Below are positions 1-5,313 of a stretch of DNA of 5,313 nucleotides, piece after piece. The DNA is from Thiotrichaceae bacterium (GTDB lineage: Bacteria; Pseudomonadota; Gammaproteobacteria; Thiotrichales; Thiotrichaceae). The notes beneath the pieces were generated by a model that saw only the letters and a list, made by a program, of their open reading frames with translations, was not told the DNA's origin and searched no databases. Position numbers and translations under genes: made by a program. Numbering within the stretch: position 1 is the first letter of the stretch; every line of letters starts with the position of its first letter. The stretch spans positions 1 through 5,313 of the forward strand of contig JANTHA010000161.1 of the NCBI GenBank assembly GCA_024762625.1, given 5' to 3'.

Positions 1-1496
1 GAGTTCATGATGATCTTGATTGCATGGGAAAGCGGTTGATTGTTAGCGTGTTTGGCGGCATCGCGCTCCTCCCATAGTTGACTGACAATGCCGGGCAAAA
101 TGTGGGTGTTGCGGGAGAATTCGGCGCCCAGAAAACCAGGAATGCCTGCTTCTGCGTCATTTTTGACAATCAGTCCCAGCGGATCGATTTTGAAGGTGCG
201 AATGATGCTTGGATACAGGCTTTTGAAGTCCAGAACCAGCACATTGTCATACAGCCCCGGTTGCGACTCCATGACGAAACCGCCGGGACTATGTTGTTTG
301 TCAGGGTGGCTGCCGACATCCGGCGCTACAAAACCATGACGGTGCAGGCGCGGCAGGTAGAGGTAATCAAAGGCTGCGGCGGAGCCGCCGTTGCGGTCTA
401 TCGCCAAGCCGGTCATGCGGGCGCGCGCTATGGAAAAATTAATCAGGTCGCTCCTGGCGAAAATTTCGGCAACCAGGCGACAGTCTTCCAGGTTGTATTC
501 GGCCAGTTGTAGCGGGTCTTCTCGATACTGGCGGCGGATTTCTTCGAGTTTGCTCAAGCCGGATTCGCCTTTTTTACTGATCAGTTTGTCGCGTCCCAGC
601 AGCTGTTTGGCGACATGTCCCAGCGCAAAGCTTTCGAATGACCAGAAGGCGGCGCGCAGGCTGGCGATACCGTCCAGCACGGCGCGACCGGGTATGCGGG
701 AGATGTGCATCTGACCGCTTTGCTGTGGCTTGAGAATGGCGCAGCGCGCTGCTTCATGATTGTCGCCTCTGCCCATGGCGAATGGAACGCCAAGTTGTTT
801 GCATTTCCATTCCAGGAAGTCGAGGTCAAAGGCAATCACGTTCCAGCCGATAATGACATCGGGGTCGGTTTTTCTTATCCAGGCAAAAAACTGTTGCAGC
901 GCTTCGCGTTCATTTTTGCACCACATGAGCGGCAAGTCGGTTTCAGGCAAATGAGCGCCATTTTGCACCATAAATACCTGTTCCTGTGTGCTTGTCGTCA
1001 CGGCAATGGAATAAAGTTTGCCGCGCAGGCCTTCGGTTTCGATGTCGATGGAGGCCCAGTGCAAATCGGGAGTGTAGTTTATGGGCTTGATGCGCGGATT
1101 GATGACTTCCAGATAGCCGTTTTTTTGTGTAATGTCGCCGTAGATTTCGAGAGGAGCAGTGATAAAACGCTCCATCAGGTAACGGTCTGCGGGCTTGATT
1201 TCAGATTCGTAAAGTTGCTCTTTATCAAATGCGAGATGCTCGCGTAGGCGATTCAGTTCGCGTTGTTGCGAGAAATACAGACCATCAACAGGTCGATGTT
1301 TGAAATCCCTGAGTTTGAGCGGTTTTCGCTGCACAGTAGCAGGTAATTTGAGTTTGTTCTGTTTAAGAATAAAACAGATAGCTTTTTGTTCGGGAATCAC
1401 GAGGCGAATGGCGCCGCGTTCGCTACTTGCCCAGAAGACTAACTCCACACCCCGTGGTGTATCACGCCACTGACGGGTGAGTAGAAAGGCTTTCAT
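1..1496 (-). CDS. polB: DNA polymerase II (family B), N-terminal 498 codons, truncated by window edge
   Basis: Family B DNA polymerase with 3'-5' proofreading exonuclease, the Pol II of Gammaproteobacteria, known for repair synthesis, replication restart and translesion bypass. Translating the minus strand from ATG 1496 gives one unbroken frame to the window edge. The N-terminus (MKAFLLTRQWRDTPRGVE) and the segment YLMERFITAPLE match E. coli Pol II closely. Exonuclease motifs: Exo I SIDIE (D151, E153), Exo II WNVIAFDLD (D224), Exo III YNLED (Y334, D338). Polymerase motif A is LDFKSLYPSIIRTF with catalytic D423. The window ends inside motif B (KIIMNS), so motif C with the second catalytic Asp and the thumb lie outside. 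E. coli Pol II is 783 aa, so roughly 60% is present. All catalytic residues in view are intact and no frameshift was found. The gene starts 20 nt after the stop of the redox gene, which suggests co-transcription. It is absent from simple ORF listings because it has no stop in the window. Confidence 0.96.
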   Translation of the reverse strand, partial: MKAFLLTRQWRDTPRGVELVFWASSERGAIRLVIPEQKAICFILKQNKLKLPATVQRKPLKLRDFKHRPVDGLYFSQQRELNRLREHLAFDKEQLYESEIKPADRYLMERFITAPLEIYGDITQKNGYLEVINPRIKPINYTPDLHWASIDIETEGLRGKLYSIAVTTSTQEQVFMVQNGAHLPETDLPLMWCKNEREALQQFFAWIRKTDPDVIIGWNVIAFDLDFLEWKCKQLGVPFAMGRGDNHEAARCAILKPQQSGQMHISRIPGRAVLDGIASLRAAFWSFESFALGHVAKQLLGRDKLISKKGESGLSKLEEIRRQYREDPLQLAEYNLEDCRLVAEIFARSDLINFSIARARMTGLAIDRNGGSAAAFDYLYLPRLHRHGFVAPDVGSHPDKQHSPGGFVMESQPGLYDNVLVLDFKSLYPSIIRTFKIDPLGLIVKNDAEAGIPGFLGAEFSRNTHILPGIVSQLWEERDAAKHANNQPLSHAIKIIMN

Positions 1497-1500
1497 GGCT

Positions 1501-1505
1501 TCCCT
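1501..1505 (-). promoter_or_regulatory. Ribosome binding site of polB
   Basis: AGGGA on the minus strand, 4 nt before ATG 1496. It supports this start, which also matches the conserved N-terminus of Pol II. The whole gap to the upstream stop codon is 20 nt, leaving little room for a separate promoter. Confidence 0.6.
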
Positions 1506-1516
1506 ATTATAAAGGC

Positions 1517-2098
1517 TTAAGCAAAATAAGCGGGTTCATTTCCCACTTTCCATTTGATATTGCAGCCCATTGAGGCTTTTTGCATTTGCGGCGCAAGTTT
1601 TCCTGCTAGCAATGCATCGGCGGCGGCGATCATGTCCTTGCCGGTTACTTCGCTTGTGTCGCTTGACGGGCGTGCATTATCGAACTGGCCTCGGTAATAC
1701 AGCTTATGATCAGCGTCAAACATGAAAAAATCCGGCGTACAAGCGGCCTGGTATTGTTTGGCGACTTGCTGAGTCTCATCCAGCAGGTAGGGGAAGGTAT
1801 AGCCTACATTTTTGATTTCTTCGATCATCTTTTCGGGGCTATCGTCTGGGTAATTAGCGTAGTCATTGGCGTTAATCGCGACCACTTGTAATCCCTTATC
1901 CATGTATTCTCTAGCAAATTCAGTGAATTTTTCACGAATCAGGATAACATAGGGACAATGGTTACAAATGAAAGCGACCAGCAGTGGTTGCCCTTTGAAA
2001 TCATCAAGCGATACAGTTTTTCCTGTAGCAGGCTCGAGTAGAGAAAAATCAGGAGCAACGGTGCCAAGCTCCAGCATGGTTGAAGGTGTTAGCGACAT
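1517..2098 (-). CDS. Thioredoxin-fold, peroxiredoxin-like (AhpC/TSA-type) protein
   Basis: A 193-aa soluble thioredoxin-fold protein without signal peptide or membrane segment, so probably a cytoplasmic thiol-disulfide or peroxide-handling enzyme; its substrate is unknown. The order is typical of AhpC/TSA-like proteins: N-terminal GTVAPDFSLLEP, strand LLVAFI running into the redox motif CNHCPYV (C45-x-x-C48), VVAINAND, and a TP dipeptide (T121-P122) at the place of the cis-Pro loop, just after C120. The tail has a fourth cysteine, C179, in GCNIKWK, which as I recall is conserved in this subfamily. The best family match by memory is the 'PRX_like1' group, with CxxC in place of the classical peroxidatic PxxxTxxC. 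Start choice: an ATG at 2104 is in frame, but the Shine-Dalgarno AGGA overlaps it, whereas ATG 2098 lies 5 nt downstream of it and gives MSLTPSTMLELGT, the usual start of relatives. polB follows 20 nt downstream. Confidence 0.88.
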   Translation of the reverse strand: MSLTPSTMLELGTVAPDFSLLEPATGKTVSLDDFKGQPLLVAFICNHCPYVILIREKFTEFAREYMDKGLQVVAINANDYANYPDDSPEKMIEEIKNVGYTFPYLLDETQQVAKQYQAACTPDFFMFDADHKLYYRGQFDNARPSSDTSEVTGKDMIAAADALLAGKLAPQMQKASMGCNIKWKVGNEPAYFA

Positions 2099-2103
2099 AA
2101 TCA

Positions 2104-2107
2104 TCCT
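2104..2107 (-). promoter_or_regulatory. Ribosome binding site that decides the start of the redox gene
   Basis: AGGA (in ACAGGATGATTATG, minus strand) overlaps the upstream ATG at 2104 but is spaced 5 nt from ATG 2098. This favours 2098 as the true start and shortens the protein by two residues. Confidence 0.6.
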
Positions 2108-2414
2108 GTTTGTTATTAAACTATAAGAGGATTATAGCAATGACAGCGCGATAGGGAAGCTTCCAGTCTTTCCGATATGAAAAGAGTTTAACTGAGAAAT
2201 CAGATCCAGCCGTTGACGAAATACTCAATATGAAGTGATACTTTCAACAAGCCAGATAAATGAGCAACAACTGATTCCTATTAAACTTTTTAAAAAGGTT
2301 TTTGATGCTTGTTCTGTGTGTGATTCGGGTATTATTTGAGCCAATCAGTTTGGGAAGACCTGTCATAGCCTCATTTTCACGTTTAAAGGCCATATAATAA
2401 TAATAGAGAAAAGC
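2105..2414. other. Intergenic gap between anmK and redox gene
   Basis: About 310 bp, AT-rich, with no convincing gene. It holds the extended -10 promoter near its left end, a 12-bp perfect palindrome CTTTTTAAAAAG (2286-2297), a short TAA/ATA trinucleotide run (2394-2406) just past the anmK stop, and one 49-codon minus-strand frame (2244-2393) lacking a ribosome binding site. No GC-rich hairpin followed by a T-run was found, so an intrinsic terminator for anmK is not identified. In Pseudomonas, erpA lies after anmK; nothing here resembles ErpA. Confidence 0.6.
2131..2139 (-). promoter_or_regulatory. Extended -10 promoter for redox gene-polB unit
   Basis: The minus strand reads TGCTATAAT, a perfect -10 hexamer with the TGn extension. 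Upstream, the best -35 candidate at 16 nt spacing (TTCCCT, 2153-2158) matches only half of TTGACA, which is common for extended -10 promoters. Transcription would start near 2124, giving a leader of about 25 nt before ATG 2098. A perfect 10-bp palindrome GGAAGCTTCC (2155-2164) overlaps the -35 zone and could be an operator, though palindromes this short also occur by chance. Confidence 0.55.
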
Positions 2415-3554
2415 TTATTTGGGGTAAATCGCGCCAAGGATTCGATAACCTTTTGCTCCTGTGACGGCGGGTAAATTACCTGGCTTTCCTTCCAGTGTTT
2501 GTTTGGCGAGCCAGGCAAAGGCAATAGCTTCCATCCAGTCAGGCGATACGCCTAGTTTTTCAGTAGAACGGATCATGAATCCAGGTAAATGATGTTGTAT
2601 TCGTTCGAGAAGAAAGTTGTTATGTATTCCGCCGCCACAAATGTATAGTTCTCGCCAGTCTGACGGGTATTTCTTGGTGGTTGAATTTATTTCTCTGGCA
2701 ATTGTTTGCGAAGTAAGCTCAGTCAGTGTTGCCTGAATATCTTCTGGTTTGATTTCATTGAGCGGCAGGGTTGTGCTGGCATGCAGCCATTTAAGATTAA
2801 AATATTCCTTACCGGTGCTTTTAGGCGCAGGATGTGTAAAGTAGGGATCATCAAGTAGTTGTTTCAGTAACTTATGGTTGACTGTACCGCTTTGCGCCCA
2901 GGCTCCGTTTTTGTCATATTGCTTGTTTTTATGTTTTCTTATCCAGTCATCCATCAATGCATTGCCTGGGCCAGTGTCGTAACCGGATGCTTGGTCGTTG
3001 CATGGTAGCAAAGTAATGTTGGCGATTCCGCCTATATTTAAAATGATGCGATTGTTTGTTTGTTGCTGGAATAGTTCTGCATGAAAAGATGGAACCAAAG
3101 GCGCTCCCTGGCCTCTGGCGGCAATGTCGCGATTTCTGAAGTCGGCTACGGTTGTAATGTTGGTGAGTTCACTTATCTGGTTAGCGTCGCCCAATTGCAT
3201 ACTAAAGCAATGTTCTCCTTCAGGTTGATGCCAGACGGTTTGCCCGTGGCTTCCAATCGCGCGGATTTGTTCTGTTTCAAGTCCTGATTTTTTTATTAAT
3301 GCGTTGGCGGCTTCGGCGAATAGCTTCCCAAGTTGTTGATTGAGTATGCCGATTGTTTGTAAGGATCCTTTCCAATCAGGGGCTATGATATTGCCAAGTG
3401 ATTCTTGAATTGATTCAGGCAATGGATGGAAGTGAGAGCAAACCAAGCTGCTTTTGGTCTTCGTGAAGTTAACAATAACAGCATCAATGCCATCCATGCT
3501 GGTGCCGGACATGAGTCCTAAAAAATAATCAGTCGATCCTGATTCTGACAACAT
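2415..3554 (-). CDS. anmK: Anhydro-N-acetylmuramic acid kinase
   Basis: AnmK uses ATP and water to open the 1,6-anhydro ring of anhMurNAc and phosphorylate it, giving MurNAc-6-phosphate for cytoplasmic recycling of cell-wall fragments. From ATG 3554 the protein has 379 aa, close to E. coli AnmK (369). Motifs in order: phosphate-binding GLMSGTSMDGIDAV near residue 13, IGSHGQTVWH (100-109), DFRNRDIAARGQGAPLVP (about 138-155), NIGGIANIT (173-181), GYDTGPGN with D193, which corresponds to the catalytic base of the family, ICGGGIHN (305-312) and EAIAFAWLA (342-350). All are intact. The start is uncertain: neither ATG 3554 nor an upstream in-frame TTG (3578, adding 8 residues) has a visible Shine-Dalgarno. 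The ATG is preferred because family members have only a few residues before the GxMSGTS motif. It follows the M23 peptidase gene by 42 nt, so the two are probably one transcript. A hairpin sits in that gap. Confidence 0.96.
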   Translation of the reverse strand: MLSESGSTDYFLGLMSGTSMDGIDAVIVNFTKTKSSLVCSHFHPLPESIQESLGNIIAPDWKGSLQTIGILNQQLGKLFAEAANALIKKSGLETEQIRAIGSHGQTVWHQPEGEHCFSMQLGDANQISELTNITTVADFRNRDIAARGQGAPLVPSFHAELFQQQTNNRIILNIGGIANITLLPCNDQASGYDTGPGNALMDDWIRKHKNKQYDKNGAWAQSGTVNHKLLKQLLDDPYFTHPAPKSTGKEYFNLKWLHASTTLPLNEIKPEDIQATLTELTSQTIAREINSTTKKYPSDWRELYICGGGIHNNFLLERIQHHLPGFMIRSTEKLGVSPDWMEAIAFAWLAKQTLEGKPGNLPAVTGAKGYRILGAIYPK

Positions 3555-3563
3555 GGTTGTTGT

Positions 3564-3586
3564 GTTATTTCGCAGCAATAAATAAC
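3564..3586 (-). repeat. Inverted repeat in the peptidase-anmK gap
   Basis: The 7-bp arms GTTATTT and AAATAAC are perfect and flank a 9-nt loop. It lies wholly between the peptidase stop (3597-3599) and anmK ATG 3554, with its foot 9 nt from that ATG. The stem has only one G-C pair and no T-run follows, so it is not a standard terminator. The alternative TTG start of anmK (3576-3578) falls inside the loop. Weak stability makes a function uncertain. Confidence 0.4.
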
Positions 3587-3596
3587 GGTTGCCGAA

Positions 3597-5186
3597 TTAG
3601 CCACCGAAGGCGCTGTTGATATCAATTTTGGCTTTGGCAAAGCGATGTAATACATTTAACTGTAAAACCAAATTAATTGCATGATTCCGGAAATCTGCTA
3701 ATTCCTTGCGATCCAGGGACATGCTGTTAGGCAGTGAAACCGTCATGGGATTGACAGCCTTGCCATTACGGCGGAATTCATAATGCAAATGCGGTCCTGT
3801 GGCAAGGCCTGATCTGCCAACGTAGCCTATGACATCGCCCTGGTAAATTTTGTCGCCAGCCTTTAGTCCCTTGGCGTAGCGAGACATGTGGCCGTAGCGC
3901 GTTTCATAGCCTTCGCGGTGTGAAATGATGACCATGCGCCCATAACCGCCTTTTCTACCAATGAACTTGATTGTGCCGTTTCCTGTCGCCATGATGGCTG
4001 TTCCGGTGCGTGCGGCGAAATCGGTACCTTTATGCGCCCTGAGTTTGTGTAAAACAGGATGGAAGCGCCCTGGGTTAAAATGCGAGGATACGCGCGCATG
4101 TGCTATAGGCGTGCGTATGAACGCCTTTTTCATTTCGCGACCCTGAGGCGTAAAATAATCTGCTTTACCATTTTTAAAGGTGTAGCGTATGGCGCGATGC
4201 ACATGACCTTTATTGATAAATTCCGCTGCCAGTAAATGCCCGCTATCAATCTTGTCGCCATCGTGATAGATTTCTTCAAACACGGCGGTGATATTGTCGC
4301 CTATCCTGATGTCGTGAGAAAAATCAATGTCCCAGTCAAATACTTTCACAATCTGTTTGACGATTTTGTCGCTAACGCCCGCCTTTCTGCCATCAAAAAA
4401 CAATCCATTGTTGATCGTAAAGTTGGCCCGCGCCTGGCGTACTTCAAAAATATTCTTTTTCCAGGTTCCATGATAGCCATCGTCTGTGGAGGTGAGGATA
4501 TAGCTATTATTGTCTGATGTGAAAATTAGTTCAGCCAGTTTTCCATTAACGGACTTGGCTCTGGCGATGCTGTTTTTCTTGATTTTCTTAAGCGCTTTTG
4601 CAATTTTTGGGTTTTTCTGGAGAACTTTGAGTGATTTCTGATGGCCCAGTTTATAAAAAATATTGGTTAGGTTGTCGTATGATTTAACGTGATAGGTTTT
4701 CCAATTGCCGTTAGCGACAACATTTGTATGCCCTGCGTATGTTTCAAGCGCCCGGGATGGCAGTTCAAGTTCTTGTGGAGGCTCAAGCTCGTTTGCGCGC
4801 TTATGTTGGAGCGCTACGGATGATGTTTTATTAATAGTTTGCTCAAGATCAACTTCAGCCGTAGTTGTTTGTTCGTTAATTAAATGGGCGCTATGAGTAG
4901 TTTTATTCAATGCAATCTCAAAACTTTTGCTGGAGCTGTCCTGAGGTTCAAGCAAATGGGAGCTAACGGGCACATTGCCTAGAAGAGCCACGAGTCCAAC
5001 AAACATAAGCCCGCGTTGGGGCCAGAAAGAACGGTGAGTTACGCTTGCAGTTTTTGTTGTTTGTTGCGTAACTTTTTTTTGATGGATCAGAATCTCTCTG
5101 TCCTGATTCTGAAGATCATACTGCTCGATGATATCATTCCAGTCATTGTTTTTGACAATGATTGAATCATTCTTTATTACTGACAA
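3597..5186 (-). CDS. M23-family peptidoglycan endopeptidase, MepM/OapA-like, membrane anchored
   Basis: Zinc metallo-endopeptidase predicted to cleave peptide cross-links in the murein sacculus, facing the periplasm. From the preferred TTG start at 5186 it has 529 aa, longer than E. coli MepM (440). Order: a polar N-terminal stretch of about 58 residues; a short hydrophobic segment MFVGLVALLGNVPV (about 61-74) acting as signal anchor or signal peptide; a Ser/Thr/Glu-rich linker; an OapA/LysM-like segment YHVKSYDNLTNIFYKLG (165-181); a middle domain as in MepM/Csd3-type enzymes; then the M23 domain with SSHFNPGRFHP, HKGTD (zinc ligands H385, D389), YGHMS (H433) and GPHLHYE (H466, zinc ligand H468). 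All five metal/catalytic positions are present. A further 49 residues follow the domain. Start: TTG 5186 has GGAAGGGA 6 nt upstream; an in-frame TTG at 5210 has none, and the first ATG (5006) would begin inside the hydrophobic segment. anmK follows 42 nt downstream, linking both to murein turnover. Confidence 0.93.
   Translation of the reverse strand: MSVIKNDSIIVKNNDWNDIIEQYDLQNQDREILIHQKKVTQQTTKTASVTHRSFWPQRGLMFVGLVALLGNVPVSSHLLEPQDSSSKSFEIALNKTTHSAHLINEQTTTAEVDLEQTINKTSSVALQHKRANELEPPQELELPSRALETYAGHTNVVANGNWKTYHVKSYDNLTNIFYKLGHQKSLKVLQKNPKIAKALKKIKKNSIARAKSVNGKLAELIFTSDNNSYILTSTDDGYHGTWKKNIFEVRQARANFTINNGLFFDGRKAGVSDKIVKQIVKVFDWDIDFSHDIRIGDNITAVFEEIYHDGDKIDSGHLLAAEFINKGHVHRAIRYTFKNGKADYFTPQGREMKKAFIRTPIAHARVSSHFNPGRFHPVLHKLRAHKGTDFAARTGTAIMATGNGTIKFIGRKGGYGRMVIISHREGYETRYGHMSRYAKGLKAGDKIYQGDVIGYVGRSGLATGPHLHYEFRRNGKAVNPMTVSLPNSMSLDRKELADFRNHAINLVLQLNVLHRFAKAKIDINSAFGG
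5143..5171 (-). repeat. Two overlapping inverted repeats at the 5' end of the M23 coding sequence
   Basis: One repeat is TCATTGT / ACAATGA (5143-5149 and 5155-5161, 5-nt loop). The other is AATGATT / AATCATT (5157-5163 and 5165-5171, 1-nt centre; as RNA a 5-bp stem with a 5-nt loop). They share 5157-5161, so only one stem can form at a time. They lie about 15-45 nt inside the message. A further palindrome ATGATATCAT is at 5128-5137. Repeated Asn/Asp codons (AAT, GAT) may explain part of this pattern. Confidence 0.45.
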
Positions 5187-5192
5187 ATCTAA

Positions 5193-5200
5193 TCCCTTCC
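5193..5200 (-). promoter_or_regulatory. Ribosome binding site that decides the M23 gene start
   Basis: GGAAGGGA on the minus strand, 6 nt before TTG 5186, is the strongest Shine-Dalgarno in the window. It lies inside the longer reading frame from TTG 5210, so it argues for the internal TTG and a protein 8 residues shorter. Confidence 0.65.
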
Positions 5201-5301
5201 AAATAATCAAAAGACGTATTTAATTCGTTACGCTTCTTATTATTGTTTTAGTGATTAATATATGTTGCTAAATTTTAAAACTGGCGCATAAATACAGGAA
5301 A

Positions 5302-5307
5302 ATTATA
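5302..5307 (-). promoter_or_regulatory. Possible -10 box for the M23-anmK unit
   Basis: Perfect TATAAT on the minus strand, within AAGTTATAATTTT. Its -35 would fall beyond the right edge, so it cannot be judged. Transcription would start near 5295 and give a leader of about 110 nt. A weaker alternative -10 (TATATT, minus strand, around 5257-5262) is nearer the gene but lacks a good -35. In such AT-rich DNA chance matches are frequent. Confidence 0.3.
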
Positions 5308-5313
5308 ACTTTT

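Larger units (their letters stand above)
5187..5313. other. AT-rich upstream region of the M23 gene, open at the window edge
   Basis: About 127 bp with no coding frame of note. It contains the Shine-Dalgarno and candidate -10 boxes of the peptidase gene and a TTTTAAAA palindrome (5273-5280). By known gene order in Gammaproteobacteria a divergently oriented tyrS could begin just beyond the right edge. A weak plus-strand pair, TTGCTA (5265-5270) and CATAAA (5287-5292), is too poor to call as its promoter. Confidence 0.45.

Noticed and set aside
78..512. 144-codon plus-strand frame
   Set aside because: Antisense shadow of polB across motif A and Exo III; long antisense frames are expected opposite a strongly biased coding sequence.
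391..835. Overlapping frames on both strands (391-714 plus, 581-835 minus)
   Set aside because: Both are out-of-frame readings of polB, with atypical Ser/Arg- or Ser/Pro-rich composition and no recognisable domain.
705..1247. 180-codon open frame on the plus strand
   Set aside because: It lies fully antisense to polB, whose exonuclease motifs are intact on the minus strand. The translation resembles no family and no ribosome binding site was evident.
1506..1511. TATAAT on the minus strand 9 nt before the polB ATG
   Set aside because: Transcription would start about 3 nt before the ATG, beyond the ribosome binding site, and no -35 element lies upstream (CCCGCT at that place).
2131..2150. Possible LexA site near CTGTCATTGC upstream of the redox gene
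   Set aside because: Only one CTGT half-site is present; the matching ACAG half at the required spacing is missing.
2393..2398. Plus-strand TATAAT just past the anmK stop
   Set aside because: No plus-strand gene follows it and no -35 partner was found; it is part of an AT-rich trinucleotide run.
3863..4517. Several frames of 60-95 codons opposite or within the M23 gene
   Set aside because: They overlap the zinc-binding and middle domains of the peptidase, which is intact in its own frame; no independent support.
5265..5292. Plus-strand promoter for a divergent gene beyond the right edge
   Set aside because: TTGCTA and CATAAA each match only four of six consensus bases at 16 nt spacing, and no plus-strand coding start is visible in the window.

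Overview
The window carries four genes, all on the minus strand, so transcription runs from the right end to the left. In that order they are: an M23-family peptidoglycan endopeptidase (3597-5186), anhydro-N-acetylmuramic acid kinase anmK (2415-3554), a peroxiredoxin/thioredoxin-like protein (1517-2098), and the first 498 codons of DNA polymerase II, polB (1-1496, running off the left edge). No RNA gene, CRISPR array, insertion sequence or phage gene was seen. Essentially every other open frame is an antisense or out-of-frame shadow of these four.

The organism is a Gram-negative proteobacterium, most likely a gammaproteobacterium. The polymerase reads residue for residue like the enterobacterial Pol II family, and the M23-anmK pair is a known neighbour pair in Gammaproteobacteria such as Pseudomonas, where it usually sits beside tyrS. 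Base composition is moderate, with AT-rich gaps. I cannot name a genus.

The layout is two short transcription units. The right unit (M23 peptidase, then anmK 42 nt downstream) concerns cell-wall turnover: the peptidase opens cross-links in the murein sacculus, and AnmK phosphorylates anhMurNAc released from turned-over murein so it can be reused. The left unit (peroxiredoxin-like protein, then polB 20 nt downstream) pairs a probable thiol-redox protein with a repair/translesion polymerase. A gap of about 300 bp (2105-2414) separates the units and holds an extended -10 promoter for the left one.

Start codons needed correction at three genes. The peptidase most likely starts at a TTG (5186) behind a strong Shine-Dalgarno. 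The redox protein most likely starts at the second ATG (2098). For anmK, ATG 3554 is preferred, though no ribosome binding site is visible. Nothing in the window looks like an undescribed system. The best leads are a pair of mutually exclusive hairpins at the 5' end of the peptidase message, the long N-terminal extension of that peptidase, and the redox gene-polB arrangement without an obvious LexA box.
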